Shown: positions 7,938 to 13,081 of the stretch, piece after piece | Layout: each line of letters starts with the position of its first letter | Numbering within the stretch: the first letter of the stretch is position 1 | Assembly: GCA_047639165.1 (NCBI GenBank) | Contig: JBLINH010000011.1 | Span: 1 to 25,388, forward strand | Direction: 5' to 3' | Source: JBLINH01 sp047639165 | GTDB lineage: Bacteria > Patescibacteriota > Minisyncoccia > Phycocordibacterales > JAACPR01 | DNA length: 25,388 bases | Notes under the pieces: generated by a model | Told to the model about the DNA's origin: nothing | Database searches by the model: none | Seen by the model: the letters and a program-made list of their open reading frames with translations, nothing else | Translations under genes and position numbers: made by a program

Positions 7938-8225
7938 ATGAACTCTGAAACAATTGAAAAAACTGTTTGTACTTGGGGCGTTACTAATGCACCAGTGGAA
8001 AACAGAATCATTGATGGAAAGTGTCCGAACTCAGAATGTGATTTTTCTGGGAATGATGACAGTTGGGCCGAAATGTTAACTGGCTTTACTAAAGCTGGTA
8101 AAAATTTCGGTAAGAAAGTCGGAGTCGTGTTCTTCACTTGCAACGAGTGTGGTGGAAGAGCATATCAGATGATTACCAAACCAGAGATTACCTTCTGGAC
8201 GTCTAAAGACACCTGGAATAGATAG
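7938..8225 (+). CDS. Small zinc-ribbon-like protein of unknown function
   Basis: 95 residues, soluble and without a signal peptide. Two cysteine pairs are visible: C29 and C34 in CPNSEC, and C68 and C71 in CNEC, compatible with one zinc site. The rest is not recognised. It is probably real. AAAGGAGG, the only strong Shine-Dalgarno in the window, sits about 7 nt before the ATG, and a G+C-rich hairpin terminator follows directly. A strong SD where most genes have none suggests high or leader-dependent translation. It is divergent from the membrane protein gene, with a 17-bp palindrome between them. Confidence 0.75.
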   Translation: MNSETIEKTVCTWGVTNAPVENRIIDGKCPNSECDFSGNDDSWAEMLTGFTKAGKNFGKKVGVVFFTCNECGGRAYQMITKPEITFWTSKDTWNR

Positions 8226-8230
8226 AAGAA

Positions 8231-8258
8231 AACCCCCTTTGCTTTCGCAAAGGGGGTT
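8231..8258. terminator. Hairpin terminator between the zinc-ribbon and NYN genes
   Basis: A 12-bp stem, AACCCCCTTTGC / GCAAAGGGGGTT, with a TTTC loop. On the minus strand TTTTCTTCT follows, so it also suits the end of the NYN gene. Confidence 0.85.
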
Positions 8259-8266
8259 AACTTAGT

Positions 8267-8824
8267 TTATTTTTTTATAGGTTTTTGTCTTCGGGTTGAT
8301 CTTTGTGGTGATCTGCCTGTTGATATTAAGTATCTCTTTGGATCAGAATCAAGATCTATGAAATCATCACAGATTTCTTTTAGTTTACCTGAAGATGATT
8401 TACCAAATGATATAACTTCAACCTGACATCCTTCATGAAATCTTAAATATTCCACTAGAGGAATGAAGTCTCCGTCACCAGATATGATAACAATAGCATC
8501 AAGCTTTGGCGCCATTGTTATTGCATCTACTGCAAGACCAACATCCCAGTCAGCTTTCTTGGCTCCTCCAGCAAAGACTTGTAGGTCTTTGGTTTTTGTC
8601 TCGATACCCATTTTTGTTAGAGCTTCGAAGAAACTTGATTCCTCTCCTGACTCTGATGTGATTACGTATGCGATAGATCGAATCAATGTTCGTTCCATAA
8701 CTGCGTCTTCTACAACTTTACCAAAATTAACTTTCTTCCCGTATAAATTCTTCGCTGAGTGATATAGGTTTTGTGCGTCTATAAAAACTCCTACTCTTTG
8801 ACCTTTGTGTTTAATACTAGCCAT
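8267..8824 (-). CDS. NYN-domain (LabA/DUF88-type) putative ribonuclease
   Basis: 185 residues. NYN domains are PIN-like, metal-dependent RNases. The conserved acidic residues are present: D16 and N19 in FIDAQNLY, D92/D94 in ADWDVGLAVD (91-100) with D100, and D117/D119 in SGDGDF (115-120). The last about 25 residues are basic (RSPQRSTRRQKPIKK), probably for RNA contact. The fold and metal-site residues look intact, so activity is likely. The substrate cannot be read from sequence. A possible TATAAT -10 lies 13 nt before the ATG on the minus strand. rpsO lies just upstream but has its own terminator, so the two are probably separate transcripts. Confidence 0.88.
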   Translation of the reverse strand: MASIKHKGQRVGVFIDAQNLYHSAKNLYGKKVNFGKVVEDAVMERTLIRSIAYVITSESGEESSFFEALTKMGIETKTKDLQVFAGGAKKADWDVGLAVDAITMAPKLDAIVIISGDGDFIPLVEYLRFHEGCQVEVISFGKSSSGKLKEICDDFIDLDSDPKRYLISTGRSPQRSTRRQKPIKK

Positions 8825-8887
8825 TAAATTTTTATTAATTATATAAAATCATCCTTACCCCTATTCTATATTGAAATGTGCAAAACA

Positions 8888-8923
8888 AAAAACCATTCTT
8901 TACTTATGTTCAGAATGGTTTTT
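8888..8923 (-). terminator. rpsO terminator
   Basis: A 12-bp stem, AAAAACCATTCT / AGAATGGTTTTT, loop 12 nt, lies just after the rpsO stop with a U-run on the minus strand. Confidence 0.85.
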
Positions 8924-8926
8924 GAT

Positions 8927-9199
8927 TTAGGCTCGATTCTTTAAACCAAGCTTTTTAACTAAAGTCTTGTATTGCTTAGGACTTTTACGTTCAAGATAAC
9001 TTAAATGTTTTTGTCTATCTGCAACCATTCCTAGTAAACCTCGTCTTGAGTGATTATCCTTAGGATTTTTCTTCAAGTGTTTTGCTAATTCTTCAATCTG
9101 TCTTGTTAAAATTCCTGCTTGTGATTCTGGAGATCCGGTATCAATATCGTGACGTTGGACCTCTTTCAGTGCAGTTTGTTTCTTTCTCTTTGTAAGCAT
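8927..9199 (-). CDS. rpsO: Ribosomal protein S15
   Basis: 90 residues from ATG at 9199, the usual S15 length (about 89). S15 binds the central domain of 16S rRNA early in small-subunit assembly. The S15 signature is clear: DTGSPESQAGILTRQI, then DNHSRRGLLGMVADRQKHL. A further in-frame ATG exists at 9220, but I choose 9199 because MLTKRKKQ matches the family N-terminus. A consensus-like promoter (TTGCAT-17-TACTAT with TG extension) ends 9 nt before 9199, so the upstream ATG would lie inside the promoter. The mRNA therefore has a leader of only 2-3 nt, which leaves no room for the leader-based autoregulation known for E. coli rpsO. Confidence 0.96.
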   Translation of the reverse strand: MLTKRKKQTALKEVQRHDIDTGSPESQAGILTRQIEELAKHLKKNPKDNHSRRGLLGMVADRQKHLSYLERKSPKQYKTLVKKLGLKNRA

Positions 9200-9208
9200 G
9201 ATGTTGAG

Positions 9209-9237
9209 ATAGTAACACATATGAGATATAAATGCAA
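9209..9237 (-). promoter_or_regulatory. rpsO promoter
   Basis: On the minus strand: TTGCAT, 17-bp spacer, TACTAT preceded by TG-n (extended -10). The -10 ends 9 nt before the ATG. Confidence 0.7.
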
Positions 9238-9289
9238 GCTTTTTAGGTATGTTTTATAGGTTTTGAGGTATAATATATTGTAAGACCCT

Positions 9290-10243
9290 ATGACAAAACA
9301 AAGGAAACAAAGTGAAATAGAAGGATATAAGAGACAATTTTTGGAGTATGTGGAGATTGAGAAAGGTAGAAGTTTAAATACTGTTAGAAATTATGAGGCG
9401 TATCTGTCTAAATTTATAGGATTCGGAGATATTACAGAAGCTAGTGACATAGACGAAAATACTGTTAGAGAGTTCAGATTATGGCTCAACAGACAGCCTG
9501 CAAGAACTATTAGGGGTAAAACTGAGACTCTAAAGAGGAAAACTCAGAACTACTACCTTATAGCCCTTAGATCCTTTTTAAAGTATCTTGCCAAGATCAG
9601 AGTTAAAACACTATCTCCCGAGTATATAGAGCTAGCTAAGACACCAGAACGTGAGTTAGACCTAATCACTCACGAAGAGCTTGATAGACTTCTAGCTTCC
9701 CCTGACGATGGAACAGTTAAAGGGTTGAGAGATAAGGCAATATTAGAGCTGTTTTTCTCCACAGGTCTTCGTGTTTCTGAGCTATGTTCACTGGATCAAG
9801 ACTTAGACTTAAGTAGAGACGAGTTCTCCGTAAGAGGTAAGGGAGATAAGGTTAGGGTTGTTTTCATATCAGATAATGCACGTTCGGCCATTAGAGGCTA
9901 CTTAAAGAAAAGAGATGATTTTGATAATGCACTTTTTGTACAAGTACCAGGAAAAGGAGGAGAGAAAGCATTAAAATCTCAAGATTCAATACGATTAACA
10001 TCTAGGTCTATTGAAAGGATTGTTAAGTTTCATGCAATTAAGGCTGGTATCACAAAGAAAGTTACTCCTCATGTTATCAGGCACTCTTTCGCAACGGACC
10101 TTCTTTCAAACGGTGCTGATCTTCGTTCAGTACAGGCTCTCCTTGGTCATGCGAACATCACAACCACACAAGTGTACACACATGTAACTGACAAACATTT
10201 GAGAGATATACATAAGAAGTTTCATAATAACGGGAGTAAGTAA
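9290..10243 (+). CDS. Xer-type tyrosine recombinase
   Basis: 317 residues, near XerC/XerD length (about 300). Xer recombinases resolve chromosome dimers at dif, and related enzymes move phage or integron DNA. Residues about 8-105 are the SAM-like core-binding domain. The catalytic domain has all expected residues: R161 in TGLRVSEL, K184 in RGKGDKVR, H261 and R264 in HVIRHSFA, H287 in LGHANI and Y296 in VYTH. No partner recombinase is adjacent and no integrated element surrounds it, so a housekeeping Xer (single-recombinase system) is more likely than a mobile integrase. A TATAAT -10 at 9269-9274 gives a leader of about 9 nt. There is no Shine-Dalgarno. Confidence 0.92.
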   Translation: MTKQRKQSEIEGYKRQFLEYVEIEKGRSLNTVRNYEAYLSKFIGFGDITEASDIDENTVREFRLWLNRQPARTIRGKTETLKRKTQNYYLIALRSFLKYLAKIRVKTLSPEYIELAKTPERELDLITHEELDRLLASPDDGTVKGLRDKAILELFFSTGLRVSELCSLDQDLDLSRDEFSVRGKGDKVRVVFISDNARSAIRGYLKKRDDFDNALFVQVPGKGGEKALKSQDSIRLTSRSIERIVKFHAIKAGITKKVTPHVIRHSFATDLLSNGADLRSVQALLGHANITTTQVYTHVTDKHLRDIHKKFHNNGSK

Positions 10244-10244
10244 T

Positions 10245-10273
10245 TTGACAAATGTTATTTTGAGTATTATCTT
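10245..10273 (+). promoter_or_regulatory. Promoter-like TTGACA-17-TATCTT before the small Cys/His gene
   Basis: A consensus -35 TTGACA begins 2 nt after the recombinase stop, with a 17-bp spacer and a weaker -10. The leader to 10342 would be about 60 nt. It contains a small CCCGGT / GCTGGG hairpin near 10285-10300. Confidence 0.4.
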
Positions 10274-10341
10274 TCTATTCGGGTCCCGGTAATAGCTGGG
10301 AAGAACATATATACTAAAAATAAAAAAAATAATTAGATATC

Positions 10342-10539
10342 ATGTCTGGAAAAGTAAGGAATAAGATAGTTGCAGTAACAGAATTAGAGAAAAACACTCC
10401 GACAAAAAAGTCGTCGGGTCATCCAAATTCGCCAACATGTGCTACACCAGGATGTCCATACGTCGTAAGTATGGGAGGATTCTGTTTCGAACATGAAAGA
10501 AGTACTAGCAGGATGCCTCTTCATTCGCCACGTATTTAA
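10342..10539 (+). CDS. Small Cys/His protein of unknown function
   Basis: 65 residues, not recognised. The middle contains CATPGCPYVVSMGGFCFEHE, giving a Cys-x4-Cys-x9-Cys-x2-His arrangement that could hold one zinc ion. The flanks are polar and basic. It has its own promoter-like sequence upstream and a strong terminator directly after, which supports a real short gene. No Shine-Dalgarno is seen. The two regions around the Cys/His core are probably disordered. A non-coding transcript is a possible alternative. Confidence 0.5.
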   Translation: MSGKVRNKIVAVTELEKNTPTKKSSGHPNSPTCATPGCPYVVSMGGFCFEHERSTSRMPLHSPRI

Positions 10540-10559
10540 AAATTAGTTTATATTATTCA

Positions 10560-10586
10560 GGCCCGCCTCTCCGGAGGCGGGCCTTT
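10560..10586 (+). terminator. G+C-rich terminator abutting the ExoIII promoter
   Basis: A 10-bp stem, GGCCCGCCTC / GAGGCGGGCC, with a TCCG loop, then TTT. The T-run leads directly into the extended -10 of the next gene (TTTCTGATATAAT). Confidence 0.85.
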
Positions 10587-10587
10587 C

Positions 10588-10596
10588 TGATATAAT
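10588..10596 (+). promoter_or_regulatory. Extended -10 of the ExoIII gene, leaderless
   Basis: TGATATAAT ends 6 nt before the ATG at 10603. The -35 position falls inside the terminator stem, so initiation probably depends on the extended -10. Confidence 0.65.
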
Positions 10597-10602
10597 CTGT
10601 AT

Positions 10603-11385
10603 ATGAAAAAGAATCTAAGACTAATATCATGGAACGTTAATGGAATAAGAGCATGGGAGAAAAAAGGGATGTTAGATTGGTTTGTAAAAGAATCTCCTGA
10701 TTTTATGTGTTTCCAAGAAACTAAAGCTAATAAAGAACAGCTATCTGATGATTTGATATACCCTGAGGGATATCACTCTTTCTTTGAGTCTTCTAAGGTA
10801 AAGAAAGGTTACAGTGGTGTGGCAATATACTCTAAGCATGAACCCGACAAAGTTGAAGAAGGGTTAGGAGTTAAGAGTCTGGATCAAGAAGGAAGATTCT
10901 TAGCACTTCACTTCGGAGACTTAGTTGTTATCACTTGCTACTTCCCTAACGGAGGAGGAGGTCCAATTCGATTGAAGTACAAGTTAGAATATTACGATGC
11001 TTTTTTGAAATATGTAGAGAAACTAAAGACTAAAAAGAAGAAAGTAATCTTTTGTGGTGATGTGAATACAGCTCACGAGGAGATAGATTTAGCTCGTCCT
11101 AAGGCGAACAAGGATAATACGGGCTTTCTCCCTATTGAAAGAGCTTGGATGGATAAGGTGGAGAAAAAAGGATGGGTAGATACTTTTAGATATAAAAACA
11201 AAGACAAGAAAGCTCGATATTCATATTGGGATATGAAATCAAGAGCTAGGGATAGAAACGTTGGTTGGAGGATAGATTACTTTTTTGTTTCACCTAATTT
11301 AGAGAAAGATATTGTTAAAGCAGATATATTGGATAAGGTTTTGGGTAGTGATCATTGCCCTGTTCTTTTGGAGGTTAGTGTTTAG
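10603..11385 (+). CDS. xth: Exodeoxyribonuclease III-family AP endonuclease
   Basis: 260 residues, the normal length for the ExoIII/APE1 family, which cuts DNA 5' to abasic sites in base excision repair. Metal and catalytic residues are visible: N11-N13 in NVNGIR, E39 in FQETK, D153 and N155 in GDVNTAH, and D250/H251 in GSDHCPV. RIDYFF at 223-228 is also typical. The residue pattern is complete, so an active enzyme is expected. The mRNA is predicted to be leaderless, with TGATATAAT 6 nt before the ATG. The gene borders the G+C-rich accessory island, from which it is separated by an imperfect terminator hairpin. Confidence 0.95.
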   Translation: MKKNLRLISWNVNGIRAWEKKGMLDWFVKESPDFMCFQETKANKEQLSDDLIYPEGYHSFFESSKVKKGYSGVAIYSKHEPDKVEEGLGVKSLDQEGRFLALHFGDLVVITCYFPNGGGGPIRLKYKLEYYDAFLKYVEKLKTKKKKVIFCGDVNTAHEEIDLARPKANKDNTGFLPIERAWMDKVEKKGWVDTFRYKNKDKKARYSYWDMKSRARDRNVGWRIDYFFVSPNLEKDIVKADILDKVLGSDHCPVLLEVSV

Positions 11386-11393
11386 GTAAAAGA

Positions 11394-11426
11394 AAAAAGC
11401 GCCGTACCCGAAAGTCGTACGCTTTT
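11394..11426 (-). terminator. Terminator hairpin at the left edge of the G+C-rich island
   Basis: An imperfect stem (AAAAGC and GTAC pairing with GTAC and GCTTTT, with a 3-nt bulge). On the minus strand it is followed by TTTTTTCTTTT, a good U-run, so it can end transcription of the minus-strand ORF. On the plus strand it can serve ExoIII. Confidence 0.6.
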
Positions 11427-11439
11427 GTTTGAAAGTTTT

Positions 11440-11485
11440 AAGAGGATAGAACTCTTCGGTTACTTCACCGAGTGGGTTTACCACT
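11440..11485. other. Three abutting hairpins after the island ORF
   Basis: AAGAG/CTCTT (11440-11456), CGGT/ACCG (11457-11470) and AGTGG/CCACT (11471-11485) follow each other with no spacer. They lie in the 3' untranslated region of the minus-strand ORF, just before its terminator. They could protect the mRNA 3' end or mark an element border. Confidence 0.5.
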
Positions 11486-11486
11486 G

Positions 11487-11795
11487 TTATATGGACGTCT
11501 GCCCTATCACCCTGAGACGAGGAAGCAAATCGCGCACCTTGTCCACGAGCTCCTTGTGATCCTCCGGAGTCAGTGACAAGTTACCCTTGTCATTCTCCCT
11601 CAGGATTATCACCGTTCCTTTTCCAAAATAGAGGTACGGGACAGGGGTCTTATGTGCACGCCAGTAGGCGAATATTACATCACCGGCGATATTGCCATGG
11701 CACCCCATTCTCGAGGAGCTCTTTCCGACATCTCCGAACGGATAATCGACCGTAAGGCCGAATCTCTTTTCGATCTCCCGGATGGATGCCTTCAT
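11487..11795 (-). CDS. Unrecognised 102-residue protein in a G+C-rich island
   Basis: I do not recognise this family. The protein is soluble and mixed alpha/beta, with a predicted amphipathic C-terminal helix (TPEDHKELVDKVRDLL). A central stretch, GCHGNIAGDVIFAYWRAHK, may be a conserved core. Codon third positions are rich in G and C, unlike every neighbour, so the DNA has a different origin or was acquired recently. That same codon bias supports this strand and frame as the coding one. A UUCG-loop hairpin on the minus-strand RNA (CCAGT/ACTGG, 11802-11815) sits just upstream of the start, and there is no clear Shine-Dalgarno. Downstream are three hairpins and a terminator. Confidence 0.65.
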   Translation of the reverse strand: MKASIREIEKRFGLTVDYPFGDVGKSSSRMGCHGNIAGDVIFAYWRAHKTPVPYLYFGKGTVIILRENDKGNLSLTPEDHKELVDKVRDLLPRLRVIGQTSI

Positions 11796-11857
11796 GTTCG
11801 TCCAGTCGAAACTGGTTGGAATTTCACAGGCGCATCCCGCCCTAAGGACGATCGGAT

Positions 11858-11878
11858 TCAGTGCGCCGATAGCACTGA
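11858..11878. repeat. 7-bp inverted repeat at the G+C/A+T boundary
   Basis: TCAGTGC and GCACTGA are perfect arms around a 7-nt loop. They lie exactly where composition drops from G+C-rich to A+T-rich and where the regulator-like fragment begins. It could be an element end or a hairpin in the leader of the minus-strand ORF. Confidence 0.45.
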
Positions 11879-12107
11879 GGAATATAGAAAAAGATTTAAA
11901 GAAGCAACCGTTGAACTATTACCAAAAGAAATCTATTCATCAGAAGCATCTATCGATGTTACTGATATTTTTATTAGAATAGTAGATCTCCACGAAGAAA
12001 CAGCTATCATTATTGAAAACCCTCGTTTAGCTAAAACATTTAAAACTATATTCAAACTTGCATCTATCGGAATTGAACAGGAAAAGAAGGATATAAAGGA
12101 TAAATAA
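11871..12107 (+). pseudogene. C-terminal remnant of a regulator-like protein (possibly TrmB-like)
   Basis: From about 11871 to the stop, the plus strand reads about 78 residues of native-looking AT-rich coding sequence (STEEYRKRFKEATVELLPK, then FIRIVDLHEETAIIIENPRL, then KTFKTIFKLASIGIEQEKKD). The IIIENPRLAKTFKTIFKLA tail resembles the effector end of TrmB-type winged-helix regulators. That resemblance is from memory and weak. No ATG lies in this part. The frame stays open upstream into the G+C-rich island, but there it is merely antisense to the minus-strand ORF. The simplest reading is a gene whose 5' half was lost or replaced when the island arrived. Confidence 0.5.
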
Positions 12108-12127
12108 AGTTTCCATAAAAAAGAAGA

Positions 12128-12155
12128 TTGACGCATTTGTTCATGGATGTAGAAT
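12128..12155 (+). promoter_or_regulatory. Toxin-antitoxin promoter, leaderless
   Basis: TTGACG, 16-bp spacer, TAGAAT, then 7 nt to the ATG at 12163. This is one of the clearest promoters in the window, and it predicts transcription from the start codon itself. Confidence 0.7.
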
Positions 12156-12162
12156 TACATTA

Positions 12163-12402
12163 ATGAAAACTGTTTCAATAGAAGAAGCACAAAAGAATAT
12201 CGATAAACTTATTAAATACGTTAATGAAACTAACGATACTGTTATTGTTGGTAAAAAGGGTTCAGGAGAGGCTTTGTTGAGCAAAATTCCTAATAATTCT
12301 GACAAGGAAACTAATATAGGCGCGTTTTTTGGGGCCTTCGATTTTCTTAATGATGAACCAGATATATATACAATTGATGATTTAAAGAAAAGATATGTAT
12401 AG
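12163..12402 (+). CDS. Phd/YefM-like antitoxin
   Basis: 79 residues. The N-terminal part (MKTVSIEEAQKNIDKLIKYV, then DTVIVGKKGSGEALLSKI) has the pattern of Phd/YefM antitoxins: short strand, helix, helix, then a hairpin of strands that forms the DNA-binding dimer. The last about 30 residues (DEPDIYTIDDLKKRYV) would be the toxin-binding tail, disordered when free. The downstream toxin starts inside its last codons (8-nt overlap), the usual toxin-antitoxin layout that ties toxin translation to the antitoxin. The pair probably represses its own promoter, which sits 7 nt upstream. Confidence 0.82.
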   Translation: MKTVSIEEAQKNIDKLIKYVNETNDTVIVGKKGSGEALLSKIPNNSDKETNIGAFFGAFDFLNDEPDIYTIDDLKKRYV

Positions 12403-12721
12403 GAAGTGGGATATAGTTCTCGCTTCATTTCCATTTACTGATTTGTCAGGTAGCAAAGTACGCCCTGTTCTTGTTATTTCTAATAATTCTTATAAAGGTG
12501 ATGTTATTACTATTTTCATATCATCGGTACGCAACAAAGTGCAAGATTATTGTGTTGGTATAAAATCTGATAATAAAAATGGTTTAAAAAATAACTCCTT
12601 TATCAAATGTAATAAAATCGCAACTCTAGATAGGAAAATGGTATTAGGAGAGTTAGGCAAGCTTGAAGAAAGTAGGCACAGTGAGGTTCTTGATAATTTA
12701 AAGAGAGTATTTGAACTGTAA
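12395..12721 (+). CDS. PemK/MazF-family toxin (endoribonuclease)
   Basis: 108 residues, the usual MazF length. The family signature is clear at the N-terminus: WDIVLASFPFTDLSGSKVRP, then VLVISN. The Arg of KVRP (R22) is the conserved active-site Arg, and ITIFISS near residue 38 is the next core strand. MazF toxins cut single-stranded RNA at short sequences and stop translation. A Phd-type antitoxin with a MazF-type toxin is a mixed but known kind of pairing. It starts within the antitoxin gene, with no RBS. Its stop is 9 nt before a perfect 18-bp palindrome. Confidence 0.88.
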   Translation: MYRKWDIVLASFPFTDLSGSKVRPVLVISNNSYKGDVITIFISSVRNKVQDYCVGIKSDNKNGLKNNSFIKCNKIATLDRKMVLGELGKLEESRHSEVLDNLKRVFEL

Positions 12722-12730
12722 AATATAGCG

Positions 12731-12748
12731 TGTCCTTTATAAAGGACA
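12731..12748. repeat. 18-bp perfect palindrome after the toxin gene
   Basis: TGTCCTTTATAAAGGACA. Its half-site TGTCCTTTA recurs at 12763 and, as TGTCTTTTA, at 12774 and 13037. It could be a regulator site upstream of the RNA promoter or a hairpin ending the toxin mRNA. Confidence 0.6.
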
Positions 12749-12749
12749 G

Positions 12750-12758
12750 TTATCCACA
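12750..12758 (+). promoter_or_regulatory. Perfect DnaA box
   Basis: TTATCCACA, identical to the common DnaA 9-mer, directly after the palindrome. A single site could be regulatory rather than part of an origin. Confidence 0.5.
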
Positions 12759-12767
12759 CCCATGTCC

Positions 12768-12795
12768 TTTACATGTCTTTTATGAAATATATAAT
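12768..12795 (+). promoter_or_regulatory. Promoter of a putative structured RNA
   Basis: TTTACA, 16-bp spacer, TATAAT. It predicts transcription from about 12802. No ORF of useful length follows before the hairpin/U-run at 13020. Confidence 0.65.
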
Positions 12796-12801
12796 AGATG
12801 A

Positions 12802-13020
12802 CAGAGAGACGTTCCTTGAGCACACAATACAAACCCATACAAGAATTGAAATCTGTTTGATAACATTTTAAAACCCACAAGGTGGCTCTTTAGAAGCCAA
12901 ATACTTAAGGTGTAAGTTTCGAACATGACATTAGCCAGATTTCAGTTTAAACCACTGACAAAAACAAAAAAACAAACCTCTTATTAAATTTCTACTAGTC
13001 TCCTTTCGTCAGTGGTTTTT
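12802..13020 (+). ncRNA. Putative structured non-coding RNA, about 220 nt, family unknown
   Basis: A gene-free stretch lies between a good promoter and a terminator-like end. Pairing seen directly: TGAAATCTG (12847-12855) pairs perfectly with CAGATTTCA (12936-12944), and the stem extends to about 13 bp with G-U pairs. Inside it are CCAC/GTGG (12875-12885), GGCT/AGCC (12884-12898, an alternative to the former) and ACTTA/TAAGT (12903-12917). Directly after, AAACCACTGAC (12949-12959) pairs perfectly with GTCAGTGGTTT (13008-13018) around a 48-nt A-rich loop, and a T-run follows. I do not recognise tmRNA, RNase P RNA, SRP RNA or 6S signatures. An RNA gene is inferred from promoter, pairing and terminator; its role is unknown. 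Confidence 0.55.
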
Positions 13021-13053
13021 CTATTCCCGAGTACAATGTCTTTTATATAATCA

Positions 13054-13081
13054 AAAAACCAACTATTACTAGTTGGTTTTT
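13054..13081. terminator. Terminator of the CCA-adding enzyme gene
   Basis: An 11-bp stem, AAAAACCAACT / AGTTGGTTTTT, with a 6-nt loop. It overlaps the minus-strand stop codon, and flanking A- and T-runs make it bidirectional. Confidence 0.85.

Noticed and set aside
9200..9220. Upstream ATG for rpsO.
   Set aside because: It lies inside the promoter, and the shorter form matches S15 length and N-terminus.
9290..10243. Integrase of a mobile element.
   Set aside because: No attachment repeats, cargo or tRNA junction are seen next to it. A housekeeping Xer fits better.
11299..11484. GTG-started minus-strand frame after the island ORF.
   Set aside because: It runs through the terminator hairpin and into antisense of ExoIII. 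Only its first about 35 codons look plausible, so it is not listed as a gene.
11652..11870. Open plus-strand frame from ATG 11652 continuous with the regulator-like fragment.
   Set aside because: This part is antisense to the minus-strand island ORF, which has the coherent G/C-ending codon pattern. Treated as fortuitous read-through.
12986..12998. AATTTCTACT resembles the Cas12a direct repeat core.
   Set aside because: It occurs once, lacks the paired GTAGA arm of the Cas12a repeat, and no array or cas gene is present.
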